A stretch of 64,000 nucleotides of DNA from AP-15 sp963775875 (GCA_963775875.1 CAVZKP010000045.1:158645-222644), one strand, 5' to 3'; positions 20,674-29,860 are shown, numbered from the stretch's first letter. Notes: generated from the letters alone by a model not told the origin. Numbers and translations: made by a program.

Positions 20674-21489
20674 ATGACCGTCCATTTCATCGGCGCCGGC
20701 CCCGGCGCGCCCGATCTGATTACGGTGCGCGGCCGCGATCTGATTGCGCGCTGTCCGGTGTGCCTTTATGCCGGGTCGATCGTGCCGCCCGAGATCCTCG
20801 CCTGGTGCCCGCCGGGGGTCAGGCGGATCGATACGGCACCGCTCGATCTCGACGGCATTACCGGCGAATTCGTGCGCGCCCAATCGCGGGGCGAGGATGT
20901 CGCTCGTCTGCATTCGGGCGATCTGTCGATCTGGAGCGCGTTGGGCGAACAGACCCGCCGGCTGGATCAGTTGGGGATCCCCTATACGGTAACCCCCGGG
21001 GTGCCGGCCTTCGCCGCGGCGGCGGCGGCTTTATGTCGCGAATTGACCGTCCCGGAAGTGGCGCAGTCGGTGGTGTTGACCCGAACCTCGGGCCGCGCCT
21101 CGGCAATGCCGCAGAGCGAAGCGCTGGGGATGTTCGCGGCGACGCGGGCGACCCTCGCGATACATCTCTCGGTGCATGCGATCGAGCGGGTGGTCGGCGA
21201 ATTGCTGCCGCAATACGGGGCTGGCTGCCCTGCCGCGGTGGTGTGGCGCGCCTCATGGCCGGACCAGCGCATCATTGAGAGCCCGCTCGGCGCGATCGCC
21301 GCTCTGGTCCGCGCCGAGGCACTGGCGCGGACCGCGGTGATCCTGGTCGGCCGCGCGCTCGACCCGGGCGGCTTTCGCGACAGCGCCCTCTATTCCCCCG
21401 GCTACGACCGGCGCTTCCGCCCCTCCGCCACGGCGCAGACCGCTCAGGTTACCGAGCGGAAAGGGGTTCGTCCGACGAGGCGGCCCTGA
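20674..21489 (+). CDS. cobM: precorrin-4 C(11)-methyltransferase
   Basis: CobM methylates precorrin-4 at C-11 to give precorrin-5. It starts MTVHFIGAGPGAPDLITVRG, followed by CLYAGSIVPPEILAWCPPG, DVARLHSGDLSIWSALGEQ and YTVTPGVPAFAAAAAAL. All are standard for this methylase. It has 271 residues and follows cobL after 13 bases. The last 46 bases overlap the 3' end of cbiD on the other strand. Confidence 0.94.
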   Translation: MTVHFIGAGPGAPDLITVRGRDLIARCPVCLYAGSIVPPEILAWCPPGVRRIDTAPLDLDGITGEFVRAQSRGEDVARLHSGDLSIWSALGEQTRRLDQLGIPYTVTPGVPAFAAAAAALCRELTVPEVAQSVVLTRTSGRASAMPQSEALGMFAATRATLAIHLSVHAIERVVGELLPQYGAGCPAAVVWRASWPDQRIIESPLGAIAALVRAEALARTAVILVGRALDPGGFRDSALYSPGYDRRFRPSATAQTAQVTERKGVRPTRRP

Positions 21490-22547
21490 CGGTCGAAGAT
21501 CGCGATTTCCAGTTCGGTAGCGGCGCCGGCCAGCACCGTGGCGGCGGTGCGCCAGGCATGCTCGGCAACGACCGCGGCCAAGGGCAGACCGAATGAATCG
21601 GCGATCCCGCATGTTTCAAGCGCGGTATTGGCGGCGCGCGCGGCGGCCACGGCCTCGGACTCCCCGCCGGCTTCGGCGAGACGCTGGGCGAGCCAGTCGA
21701 AATCGACAGCGCCGGCGCGGGAATGAAGGTCGAGCAGGCCCTGCCCGAGCTTGGCGATCTTGGCGATGCCGCCAGCCACGGTGATCCGGGGCAAGGGATG
21801 GCGGCGCAGGTATTTCAGCATGCCGCCGGCAAAATCGCCCATGTCGATCAGCGCGTGGTCGGGCAATTGGTGCAATGCCTTGACCGCCGCCTCGGAGGTG
21901 GCGCCGGTCGATCCAGCGACATGCGCGAGATCAGCGGCGCGGGCCACGTCGATGCCGCGGTAGATACTGTGGATCCAGGCGGAGCAGGAGTAGGGCACGA
22001 CGATCCCGGTGGTGCCGAGGATCGACAGCCCGCCGACGATGCCGAGCCGCGGGTTGAGGGTCTTGCGGGCAACCGCCTCGCCGCCGGGGATCGAGATCTC
22101 GACCTCGACATCGGTCGCGGCATCCAGTGCTGAGGCCGCCTCGGCCACGGCCTCGCGCATCATCCGGCGCGGCGCCGGATTGATCGCCGCCTCGCCCGGT
22201 GGGACCGGCAGTCCGGCCCGGGTGACCGTACCGACGCCCGAACCGGCACGGAAGATAATGCCGCTTCCGCGGGGAGCCGGACGAACGGTTGCGACGATCA
22301 GCAGCCCATGGGTGACGTCAGGGTCGTCGCCCGCATCCTTGACCACCCCGGCGCGCGCGCCATCAGCAAGACGCTCGTGGCAAGCCAGCGCAAAGCCCGC
22401 CTGCGCGCCGCGCGGCAGCCGGATCTCGACCGGGTCCGGGAACTCGGCGGTCAGCCAGCCGACAAACGCTGCTTTGGCCGCAGCCGTGGCGCAGGCGCCG
22501 GTGGTCCAGCCGCGGCGCAGTTCAGCTGTCGTGCCTTTCTTCTGCAC
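21444..22547 (-). CDS. cbiD: precorrin-5/cobalt-precorrin-5B C(1)-methyltransferase
   Basis: CbiD methylates C-1 of the corrin ring. The N-terminus LRRGWTTGACATAAAKAAF is the family signature. DAGDDPDVTHG and GSGVGTVTRAGLPVPPGEAAINPAPRRM follow, then GGLSILGTTGIVVPYS. It has 367 residues. CbiD is named after the anaerobic route, where it does what CobF does in the aerobic one. Here it sits with CobG and no cobF is in view, so it probably supplies the C-1 methylation. It is read leftward, 39 bases after a 531-residue unknown, and converges on cobM with overlap. Confidence 0.92.
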   Translation of the reverse strand: MQKKGTTAELRRGWTTGACATAAAKAAFVGWLTAEFPDPVEIRLPRGAQAGFALACHERLADGARAGVVKDAGDDPDVTHGLLIVATVRPAPRGSGIIFRAGSGVGTVTRAGLPVPPGEAAINPAPRRMMREAVAEAASALDAATDVEVEISIPGGEAVARKTLNPRLGIVGGLSILGTTGIVVPYSCSAWIHSIYRGIDVARAADLAHVAGSTGATSEAAVKALHQLPDHALIDMGDFAGGMLKYLRRHPLPRITVAGGIAKIAKLGQGLLDLHSRAGAVDFDWLAQRLAEAGGESEAVAAARAANTALETCGIADSFGLPLAAVVAEHAWRTAATVLAGAATELEIAIFDRQGRLVGRTPFRSVT

Positions 22548-22586
22548 GCCGCCGCGTTGTGCCGGAAGCGGGGCCGATCGCCCCTC

Positions 22587-24182
22587 TCAGTGCAGTTCGG
22601 AGAGGCCCATGGCCTCGCCGAAGCGGCGGCTGGCTTCGAAGGTGTCGCCGTATTTGCGGTGTCCGGCGGAGATGTGCGCACAGGCAAGCAGCAACTGCTC
22701 GCGGTTGGCGCATTGGTTCTTGCCGTAATCCTGCAACAGGCATTGCGGGATTTCCTGATTGTGCGGATCGTTGCCGAACCGCGTCGCCATCAGGGCCAGC
22801 CGCTGCACCAGCAGCGAGCGGTCTTCGCCGCCGTCAAGATAGGCCTTGGTCCATGCCTCCGACTGTGCGGTGTCGAGCGCGGTCATCGCGTCTTCGAGCC
22901 GGTCGATGATCTGGGCGCCGGTAAGGCGGTCGGCGCCAGCGGGAGCGCTGATCGGCTCCGACTTGGTCCAGCCCTGGATCTTCTGGTTCCATGCCGCCTG
23001 ATTGACCATCGATCCGGCGACATAGAGCAGCTTGAGCCGCTGCGGGTGCGCGAAATTATCGTAGAACCAGCCGAGCGTATTGCAATATTCGTAGGTGTGC
23101 TGCGGCATCGAGTAGGCGTTTGGGCCATCGGTTTCGAGCACGACCTGTCCGGCCGCCAATTGAATTGCATCGACGATCCGGCGCGGCGATGTACCGGCCA
23201 ACAGCAGGGCGCTAATTTTCTCGATATAGGCGGGCTCGTGCTGATGGATCAGCGCATCGATGAGTTCGTCGGTTTCGCCCTTGCCCAGATCACCGGTATT
23301 GGCCAACAGCGCGCGCTCGCGTTCGGTGGTGCCGCCTTGCGGGACAGCATGGACCTCGGCGCCTTCGATAAAGATCGTGACGACGTTGCAGGCCATCTCA
23401 TAGACCGAATGCCAGCGCGGCCCGACCGCCATGTCGAGCGCGCCCGCATAAAGCACGTCATGGGCGTTGTCCCAGCCGACCAGATTGCCGATCTCGACCA
23501 CCGAGCGGGCGCGGTAGGCCTTGTGCCCGGTCGTGTAGGAGCGGTTGTAGAGCATGCGGTCCTGGACGTCGATCAGCCCGGCAAAAACCAGCTGGGCCAA
23601 GACTTCCTTGCGGTGCTCTTTTTCCTCCATCAGGCCGAGAAAAATACGGTAGGCGTCGAGGACCTGGCCGCGCTCGACCAGGGTCAGCCAGTGGTTGAGG
23701 CGCTCGCTGAGCGGGCCGGTTTCGCGGATCGGTTCCTGGTCGGGCCAATACACCACCGGCTTTGGCGGCTCGGTGTTCGGCATCTTGTAGCCGCGGGTGG
23801 CATAATGGCCTGGCGCCTTCAGGATCTTCTGGTTCCAGATATCGAGCCCCGACGGGATGTACCAGATCGTCTGCGCCAAGGGCAGCGCCGCCAGTTTTTC
23901 CGGTAGCATCGTCGTCAGATTGACCGCCGCGCGGGCCGACAGCAGGCAGTGGTCGTTGTTGACGAAGTTCGGAAAGCCGTCGTCGATGCGCTGATGGTAT
24001 GGCACGTGCGTATAGGGCGCATGGATGCGCACCGCCTGCGCCATAATCTCCGGCAAAGGCCGACCGCGCTGCAGCAATTGGTAATAGATCCGGCTGCCGC
24101 CGACCTGATCGCGAGCGAGGAGCCGATCCTCAAGTTCGTTATAAAGACGCTTAGAGTCGCTATCGACGATTGTGGACGGCAT
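22587..24182 (-). CDS. conserved protein of unknown function, His-rich, 531 residues
   Basis: I do not recognise the family with confidence. The protein appears soluble and largely helical, without a signal peptide. His and acidic residues cluster in several short blocks: HAPYTHVPYHQR (about residues 55-66), NNDHCLLSAR, WHSVYEMACNVV, LIHQHEPAY, MPQHTYEYCNTLGWF and NFAHPQR. These could form a metal centre. Questin-oxidase-like (DUF4243) proteins have comparable His-rich helical domains, but this is only a weak resemblance. The start at 24182 has GAGAGGTG upstream and was preferred to 24404. It begins eight bases after the upstream secreted-protein gene and ends 39 bases before cbiD, so the three may form one transcript. 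Confidence 0.7.
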   Translation of the reverse strand: MPSTIVDSDSKRLYNELEDRLLARDQVGGSRIYYQLLQRGRPLPEIMAQAVRIHAPYTHVPYHQRIDDGFPNFVNNDHCLLSARAAVNLTTMLPEKLAALPLAQTIWYIPSGLDIWNQKILKAPGHYATRGYKMPNTEPPKPVVYWPDQEPIRETGPLSERLNHWLTLVERGQVLDAYRIFLGLMEEKEHRKEVLAQLVFAGLIDVQDRMLYNRSYTTGHKAYRARSVVEIGNLVGWDNAHDVLYAGALDMAVGPRWHSVYEMACNVVTIFIEGAEVHAVPQGGTTERERALLANTGDLGKGETDELIDALIHQHEPAYIEKISALLLAGTSPRRIVDAIQLAAGQVVLETDGPNAYSMPQHTYEYCNTLGWFYDNFAHPQRLKLLYVAGSMVNQAAWNQKIQGWTKSEPISAPAGADRLTGAQIIDRLEDAMTALDTAQSEAWTKAYLDGGEDRSLLVQRLALMATRFGNDPHNQEIPQCLLQDYGKNQCANREQLLLACAHISAGHRKYGDTFEASRRFGEAMGLSELH

Positions 24183-24190
24183 TGTGTGTT

Positions 24191-25318
24191 TCACCTCTCG
24201 GTCGCACAGATCTGGCAGAGCGATTGTATGCCGGTCTCGCCGGTCGCGGCAACCTGCCAAGGCTCTACCGCCCGAGCCAAACCAGATCCTAGGACCCCGG
24301 ACAGGAAGCTTATCGTCAGCCGTTGTCCACCGGGGCAAACCGAGTTCGGTGCGTATGCGCTTTCCGGCTTGTCGTACATCGGGTAAAAATAGGCGTTGAC
24401 GCATTGCGGCCTATTGCCGACGCAATGCGGCGGCGGCGGGTCGGGGTTTCCGCAATTCTGCGGATATTTCTCCGGCCCATATTTTGTGCTTATCGGCCCG
24501 CGGCAGATATAGGTCGTCTGCCGAGGACAACTTAGTTCGACCGGGTAATTATAGGCTGCGCCGCCTTCGCCGGCGCATCGATCCTTCTGCCAGTCGGCGT
24601 CGGTGCACCAGCTCGGTATCAAGCTGATATCGTACCAGACGCAGGTGCCCGATTTCCCTAGCCAGGCACATTCCGCCGTTGTCTGAAAGGTCGTCTCGAT
24701 CATCGTCTGGTGATTGGCTTGTGCCTGCGCGCAATTCGGCACGCGGCCGGCCGCCGCGCAGAACCGGGTCGACTGGTTATTGGCGGTCACGGTCGCGGTG
24801 CACGATCCGCGCTTCTTTATCTCCACCCCGTTCATCGATTTGGTGCACTCCGCACCCCACTCGACCTGACCGTCGTAACCGACAAAGATGGTCCCACTGC
24901 CGCCGTTGACGATATTGACGGTGCTGGTTTCCTGGGCAGCTCCCGGCGGGTCCGGGTGGCACACCCGCTCGGCGATCGCCCGCTGGCGCGGGTCGGAGAT
25001 CGGAAAGACCGCTCCAGTTCGCTGGTTCTCGAATACCGGTCTGGCAAAATCGCCGGCGCGACACAATAAAACCAAATCAACGTCCGGGCTCAAATTCGAC
25101 CCGGTCAAATGTATTATCGAGGCGTACGGAAAATCCTCCGCGATCGCCCGGGGGGTGCCGAACGACAAGATGGCGATCAGGGCCAGAACCCCCATGCTGC
25201 CCCAGCGGCAGTAACCGCCTGATCGACCCGGCCGCTTGATATCACCGGCGCGGCCTGACATCCCGTGCGTCATGGTCGTCCGGTTCGGGGTTCGTGCCGG
25301 ATCTCGCCTGCTTGCCAT
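24191..25318 (-). CDS. secreted Cys-rich protein, possibly thaumatin-like
   Basis: A precursor of about 375 residues. A basic N-terminus and a hydrophobic segment (GSMGVLALIAILSFGTPRAIA) indicate export, with the mature part starting near EDFPYASI. The mature protein has about 18 Cys. A central segment (STVNIVNGGSGTIFVGY ... CVWYDISLIPSWCTDADW) recalls the thaumatin/PR-5 beta sandwich, where F.I.N and YDVSL are typical. This is a resemblance, not a firm match. A Pro/Asn-rich tail follows (NPDPPPPHCVGN). Several in-frame ATGs exist; 25318 has GAGG nearby. It is divergent from the flavoprotein gene at 25425. Confidence 0.6.
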   Translation of the reverse strand: MASRRDPARTPNRTTMTHGMSGRAGDIKRPGRSGGYCRWGSMGVLALIAILSFGTPRAIAEDFPYASIIHLTGSNLSPDVDLVLLCRAGDFARPVFENQRTGAVFPISDPRQRAIAERVCHPDPPGAAQETSTVNIVNGGSGTIFVGYDGQVEWGAECTKSMNGVEIKKRGSCTATVTANNQSTRFCAAAGRVPNCAQAQANHQTMIETTFQTTAECAWLGKSGTCVWYDISLIPSWCTDADWQKDRCAGEGGAAYNYPVELSCPRQTTYICRGPISTKYGPEKYPQNCGNPDPPPPHCVGNRPQCVNAYFYPMYDKPESAYAPNSVCPGGQRLTISFLSGVLGSGLARAVEPWQVAATGETGIQSLCQICATER

Positions 25319-25424
25319 CGCCACCTCGCTCGGATCGAAATCGAAACGCCGAAGGTTGAGAGGCAATTGTTTTAGATACGGTAACCGCTCGCGGCGGGAG
25401 CGGCGCGGTGATAGGCTGGGAGTG

Positions 25425-26741
25425 ATGCTCAATCCGGACATTCTGCACCGGGATTTCACGCCGACGCCCTATTGGTGGGAGGCGTACCGGCCGGCCGCCG
25501 GCGAACTGGTCGAGGTGCCACGATCGGCGCGGGTGGCTATTGTCGGCGGCGGCTATGCCGGGTTGTCGACAGCGCTGGAGTTGGCCAAGCAGGGTGTCGA
25601 GGCGGTCGTTCTCGAAAAGGCCGAACCCGGATTTGGCGCGAGCACCCGGAATGGCGGGGCGGTCAGCGGCGGCGTCAATATCGGCAAGAGCTTTACCGGC
25701 CGCGCGCCCGACATCGACCCCGGCCGGGCGGAGCATATCCTGTCCGACGCCGCCGACGCCTTTTCCCTGATCGACCAGCTGATCGGCGAGGAACGAATCG
25801 ACTGCTTCTGGGAAAAATCCGGCCGCTTTGTCGGCGCCTGGACGAAAAAGCATTTCGAACGGCAATCGCGGCGGCTCGACCTGCTCAACGCAACGGCGAA
25901 ATCGGGAGCCCGCATGGTCCCGCGCGAACGACAGCAGGAGGAAATCGCCAGCGACTATTATCACGGCGGGATGGTGGTTGAACGGTCGGGCAAATTGCAC
26001 CCGGCGCTCTATTACAAAGGGTTGCTCGATGCCTGCCGCCGGCGCGGCGTGCCGGTGTGCGCCGAGGCTGCGGTCGGCCGGATTGCGCGGGCCGGCAGCT
26101 CCTGGCGGGTCGAGACCAGTCGCGGCGAAGTCAGGGCCGGCGATGTCGTCATCGCCACCAACGGCTACACCGGCGATCTTACCCCGGCGCTCCGCCGCCG
26201 CGTCGTGCCGGTCGCCAGCCACATCATCGCCACCGAGGAACTGCCGGCGGACCTCGCCCGCTCGCTGATCCCCAGGGGCCGCACGCTGTCCGACACGCGG
26301 CGTGTCCTGTGCTATTACCGCATGTCGCCCAACGGAAGGCGCATGGTCTTTGGCGGCCGTGCCCGGTTTACTCAGGTCGAGGCCGCTGTCAGCGCGCCGA
26401 TCCTGCACCGGTATATGACCGCCCGCTTTCCGCAATTGCACGGCGTCAAGGTCACCCACGCCTGGACCGGCAACACCGCCTTCACCCTCGATGCCCTGCC
26501 GCATATGGGGCAGAGCGACGGTCTCCATTATTGCCTCGGCTGCAACGGCAGCGGGGTGGCGATGATGACCTATCTCGGGTGGCAGACTGCGCGCAAGATC
26601 GCCGGCGTCGCCAATTATGCCTGCAGCTTCGATACCGCCGATTTCCCTGGCCATCCGCTTTATTCGGGCAATCCGTGGTTTCTCCCGGTGGTCGGCGGCT
26701 GGTATCGGCTGCGCGACCGGCTCGACCGGCTGCTCGCCTGA
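25425..26741 (+). CDS. FAD-dependent amine/amino-acid oxidase (DAO family)
   Basis: A 438-residue flavoprotein of the DAO superfamily. The dinucleotide motif VAIVGGGYAGLSTALELAKQG ends with the ribose-binding Glu in AVVLEKAEPGFGASTRNGGAVSGG. A second FAD region is GDVVIATNGYTGDLTP. The C-terminal HAWTGNTAFTLDALPHMG and GCNGSGVAMMTYLG are typical of gamma-glutamylputrescine oxidase/OrdL-type members. The start at 25425 has GGGAG just upstream. Probable role: oxidative deamination of an amine or N-methyl amino acid, substrate unknown. Confidence 0.8.
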   Translation: MLNPDILHRDFTPTPYWWEAYRPAAGELVEVPRSARVAIVGGGYAGLSTALELAKQGVEAVVLEKAEPGFGASTRNGGAVSGGVNIGKSFTGRAPDIDPGRAEHILSDAADAFSLIDQLIGEERIDCFWEKSGRFVGAWTKKHFERQSRRLDLLNATAKSGARMVPRERQQEEIASDYYHGGMVVERSGKLHPALYYKGLLDACRRRGVPVCAEAAVGRIARAGSSWRVETSRGEVRAGDVVIATNGYTGDLTPALRRRVVPVASHIIATEELPADLARSLIPRGRTLSDTRRVLCYYRMSPNGRRMVFGGRARFTQVEAAVSAPILHRYMTARFPQLHGVKVTHAWTGNTAFTLDALPHMGQSDGLHYCLGCNGSGVAMMTYLGWQTARKIAGVANYACSFDTADFPGHPLYSGNPWFLPVVGGWYRLRDRLDRLLA

Positions 26742-26792
26742 CCCGCCCTTTGCTGTATGCTCAGGCCGCCGCGATCAGGAGGAGAAAGCCAG

Positions 26793-27080
26793 ATGGATTT
26801 CGAGACTTACCGAGGCTCGCTCGCACGGGACGAACCGCCCGAGGGGTTGAGCATGGCGGCGCAGGCGCTATGGTGGGAGGCCAAGGGCGATTGGCAGCGG
26901 GCGCATCAATGCGCGCAAAAGCAGCCGGACCCCGAGGGCGCATGGGCACATGCCTATCTCCACCGCGTCGAAGGCGATTTGTCAAACGCCGGCGGCTGGT
27001 ATGGCCGCGCCGGCCGCCCGCTCTCGACTGCGCCGCTAAGCGAGGAATGGGAGACGATTGCCCGCGTCCTCCTCGGTTAG
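26793..27080 (+). CDS. conserved hypothetical protein, 95 residues
   Basis: A small soluble protein with AGGAGGAGAAA just upstream of the ATG. It is Trp-rich and probably helical (ALWWEAKGDWQRAHQCAQ, AHAYLHRVEGDLSNAGGWYGRAG). This looks like a short TPR/SEL1-like helical pair, and I have seen similar short proteins in alphaproteobacteria without a known function. It lies just upstream of folK and may be co-transcribed with it. Confidence 0.65.
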   Translation: MDFETYRGSLARDEPPEGLSMAAQALWWEAKGDWQRAHQCAQKQPDPEGAWAHAYLHRVEGDLSNAGGWYGRAGRPLSTAPLSEEWETIARVLLG

Positions 27081-27090
27081 ACCTGCGCTG

Positions 27091-27594
27091 TTGCCGCTCC
27101 TGATCCTGATTGGCATCGGCGGCAATCTCGACAGCCCGCGCTGGGGACCGCCGCAGCAAACGCTGGGTGCCGCCTTGACGGCGCTCGAGCGGGAGGGGGT
27201 GACCATCGTGGCGCGGTCGTCCTGGTATCGCAGCGAGCCGGTGCCCCGATCGGATCAGCCATGGTTCGTCAACGCCGTCGCGGCGGTCGAGACCGGGCTC
27301 GAGGCGGGCGCGCTGCTGGCGCTGATGCAAGCGATTGAGCGCCGCTTCGGGCGGGTCCGCGGCGTGCGCGACGCGGCGCGAACCGTCGATCTCGACCTGC
27401 TCGATCATCGCGGCGAGCAGCACGAAACGGCGGATCTGACGTTGCCGCATCCACGTCTGCATCAACGCCGCTTCGTGCTCGAGCCGTTGGCCGAGATCGC
27501 GCCCGGTTGGCGCCATCCGCTGCTCGGGATGACTGCGCGGCAGCTGCTCGCCCGGATCGGGGAAGAGCAGCGGACCGAGCGTCTGCCGGGCTGA
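27091..27594 (+). CDS. folK: 2-amino-4-hydroxy-6-hydroxymethyldihydropteridine pyrophosphokinase
   Basis: FolK (HPPK) transfers pyrophosphate from ATP to hydroxymethyldihydropterin in folate synthesis. The N-terminus reads LIGIGGNLDSPRW, then YRSEPVPRSDQPWFVNAV. The signature RRFGRVRGVRDAARTVDLDLL and PHPRLHQRRFVLEPLAEIAPGWRHP are classic. The start is uncertain: the TTG at 27091 gives the usual short N-terminus and 167 residues, and a TTG at 27058 would overlap the upstream gene. Confidence 0.9.
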   Translation: MPLLILIGIGGNLDSPRWGPPQQTLGAALTALEREGVTIVARSSWYRSEPVPRSDQPWFVNAVAAVETGLEAGALLALMQAIERRFGRVRGVRDAARTVDLDLLDHRGEQHETADLTLPHPRLHQRRFVLEPLAEIAPGWRHPLLGMTARQLLARIGEEQRTERLPG

Positions 27595-27670
27595 GTGGGG
27601 CGTTCCCGCTGATTGTGCTTGCTCTACCCCGCCGCTATAAGGCAAGCGCTCATTCGCCGCCGGGGACAGG

Positions 27671-28327
27671 ATGACGGTATTCGAAGCAGCTCGCGCGCAC
27701 ATGGTCGAGAGCCAGATCAGACCCAACAAAGTCACCGATAGTCGGGTGCTCGCCGCCATTGCAGCGGTTCGGCGCGAACTGTTCGTACCGGAACACCTGC
27801 GCTCGGTCGCCTACATCGACAATGATCTGCCGCTCGGCGGCGGCCGATACCTGATGGAGCCGATGGTGGCTGCCCGTTTGCTGCAGGAGGCCGCCGTCGA
27901 ACCTGCCGACATAGCGCTGGTCGTTGGCGCCGGAGCGGGATACGAGGCTGCCATACTTGCCCGGCTCGGCCGCTCCGTCGTCGCGCTCGAGGAGGATCCG
28001 CAGCTCGCCCGGCGTGCCCGCGCGGCTCTGGTCGATCACGGGATCGCCGCGGTCAGCGTGGTCGAGGGGGCGTTGGCTGCAGGCTACCGGTTGCGCGCGC
28101 CCTACGATGTGGTCGTGTTCGGCGGTGCGGTTGCCGAGGTGCCCGACGAGATCGTCGCCCAGCTCGCGGAAGGGGGTCGGCTCGTCGCCGTGGTAAAGGC
28201 GGGAGGCGGAATCGGCCGCGCCACCCTGACGACACGGACTGGCGGGGTAATCGCCCGGCGCGTTATCTTCGACGCGGCGACCCCGCTGCTACCCGGTTTC
28301 CAGCCGAAGCCGGCCTTCGTGTTTTAA
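27671..28327 (+). CDS. pcm: protein-L-isoaspartate O-methyltransferase-like protein
   Basis: A SAM-dependent methyltransferase of the PCMT family, 218 residues. It shows ARAHMVESQIRPNKVTDSRVLAAI at the N-terminus, then VRRELFVPEHLRSVAYIDNDLPLGGGRYLMEPMVAARLL. The SAM loop is ALVVGAGAGYEAAILARLG with the acidic residue in VVALEED. The domain is shorter than E. coli Pcm, as usual for the alphaproteobacterial members found upstream of tolC. The role is inferred as repair of isoaspartyl residues. It is the first gene of the pcm-tolC-popZ-valS series. Confidence 0.88.
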   Translation: MTVFEAARAHMVESQIRPNKVTDSRVLAAIAAVRRELFVPEHLRSVAYIDNDLPLGGGRYLMEPMVAARLLQEAAVEPADIALVVGAGAGYEAAILARLGRSVVALEEDPQLARRARAALVDHGIAAVSVVEGALAAGYRLRAPYDVVVFGGAVAEVPDEIVAQLAEGGRLVAVVKAGGGIGRATLTTRTGGVIARRVIFDAATPLLPGFQPKPAFVF

Positions 28328-28388
28328 GTTTCCGAATCGGTCTGACAGCTTGCGTGTTGCGATGCCTGGTGCCGAGCAAATCCCCGAG

Positions 28389-29837
28389 ATGTCCCGCGCG
28401 GATCGACGCCGCGGGCAATGCCCACGGCGCAGCGGCCGGCTCGATCTGCTGAGCCTTGCGGCGCTCGCCGGGTTGACCCTGGTCGCGGCGACGCCGGCCC
28501 GGGCGCAAACGCTGACCCAGGCGCTGGCCGAAGCCTACAACACCAACCCGCAGCTGCTGGCGCAGCGTGCATTGCTGCGGGCGACCGACGAGCAGGTGCC
28601 GCAGGCGCTATCGGGCTGGCGCCCGACGGTCAACTTTACCGGGCAGGTGGGAGGCGCGCGGAGTGGTTTCGTGGCAGGGAGCACCGGCGCTGCGACGCCA
28701 TTCGGCGTCAAGCTGGGCACCTACTCGACCTTTTATCAGAACAGCGTCAATGTCCAGGTAACCCAGCCGATCTATAGCGGCGGTCGGACCGTGGCGCAGA
28801 CCCGCCAGGCGATCAACACGGTGCAGGCGACGCGGGCGCAGACCCTCGCGGTCGAAACTTCGGTATTCCAGGCGGTCGCCCAGGCATATCTCGACGTGGT
28901 TCGCGACCAGGCCCTGGTCGAGGTCAACCGCAACAACGTCGAGGTGCTGCGCAAGCAGCTCGAAGCGACCCAGGATCGCTTTCGCGTCGGCGAGGTGACC
29001 CGCACCGATGTCGCCCAGGCCGAATCGTCGCTCGCTCAGGCGGTCGGAACCCTGACCGCCGCCCAGGGCACGCTGCGGCAGAGTCAAGCTGAATATGTGC
29101 GCGCCGTGGGCCGCCCGCCCGGCAGGCTGTTGTTACCACGCGAACGCCCGACTTTGCCCGCGACCCGCGTAGAGGCGCTAACCCTCGCCGCCCAGGATAA
29201 TTTCAATGTCATCTCGGCCAACTTTGCCGAGCTCGCCGCCCGCAACAATATCGACGTCGTGCGCAGCCAATTGCTGCCGCAGATCTCGCTCGTCGGCGGT
29301 GTCAGCCGGCTGTTTGCTCCTTCGGTAACGCTGAGCGGTGCTCTTGAGCAGCAGGCCTCGATTACCGCGCAAATGACGATGCCGCTCTATGAAGGCGGCG
29401 CCATCTATTCGCAGACGCGCCAGGCCGAGCAGACGGTCGGCCAAAGACGCAGCCAGGTCGACGATGCGCGGCGCGCGTCGGTGCAGGCGGCGACCGACGC
29501 CTGGGAGACTCTCAAGGCGGCACGCGCCAGCATCGCCTCGTTCGCAGCGGCGGTGCGCGCCGCCCAGATCGCTCTCGAGGGAATCCAGCAGGAGGCGCTG
29601 GTCGGTACCGCGACCACGCTCGACGTGCTGATTCAGAACCAGCAGCTGTTAACCACCCAGTCCCAGCTGATCGTCGCCGAACACGATGCCGCGGTCGCCG
29701 AATATAATATCGCCGCGGCGATCGGCAGGCTGGTCGCCCCCGATCTCCATCTTCCGGTGCAGCTCTACGACATGGAGCGGCACTACAAGGAGGTGAAGGA
29801 CAAATGGGCCGGCTTCGGCGGCGGTCTCAAGGAGTGA
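28389..29837 (+). CDS. tolC: TolC-family outer membrane efflux protein
   Basis: The outer-membrane exit duct for type I secretion and RND/ABC drug efflux. A signal peptide (LDLLSLAALAGLTLVAATPARAQ) is followed by the repeated alpha-barrel/beta-barrel pattern: TLTQALAEAYNTNPQLLAQRALLRATDEQVPQA, then QDRFRVGEVTRTDVAQAESSLAQA, and its second copy EALVGTATTLDVLIQNQQLLTTQSQL. Start candidates are 28350, 28362 and 28389; I chose 28389 for a 40-residue export signal, with limited confidence. About 482 residues, normal for the family. It follows pcm closely. Confidence 0.9.
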   Translation: MSRADRRRGQCPRRSGRLDLLSLAALAGLTLVAATPARAQTLTQALAEAYNTNPQLLAQRALLRATDEQVPQALSGWRPTVNFTGQVGGARSGFVAGSTGAATPFGVKLGTYSTFYQNSVNVQVTQPIYSGGRTVAQTRQAINTVQATRAQTLAVETSVFQAVAQAYLDVVRDQALVEVNRNNVEVLRKQLEATQDRFRVGEVTRTDVAQAESSLAQAVGTLTAAQGTLRQSQAEYVRAVGRPPGRLLLPRERPTLPATRVEALTLAAQDNFNVISANFAELAARNNIDVVRSQLLPQISLVGGVSRLFAPSVTLSGALEQQASITAQMTMPLYEGGAIYSQTRQAEQTVGQRRSQVDDARRASVQAATDAWETLKAARASIASFAAAVRAAQIALEGIQQEALVGTATTLDVLIQNQQLLTTQSQLIVAEHDAAVAEYNIAAAIGRLVAPDLHLPVQLYDMERHYKEVKDKWAGFGGGLKE

Positions 29838-29838
29838 T

Positions 29839-29860
29839 CGGCCAAAGGGGCGTTTGGCCG
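29839..29860 (+). terminator. hairpin between tolC and popZ
   Basis: A perfect 8-bp stem, CGGCCAAA-GGGGCG-TTTGGCCG, begins two bases after the tolC stop. No T run follows (GGGAAATT), so it may attenuate transcription or protect a 3' end; it is not a strong terminator. Confidence 0.4.

Noticed and set aside
22308..23906. 532-residue open frame opposite the 531-residue unknown
   Set aside because: It is the antisense shadow of a gene with a proper ribosome site and no recognisable protein motifs of its own.
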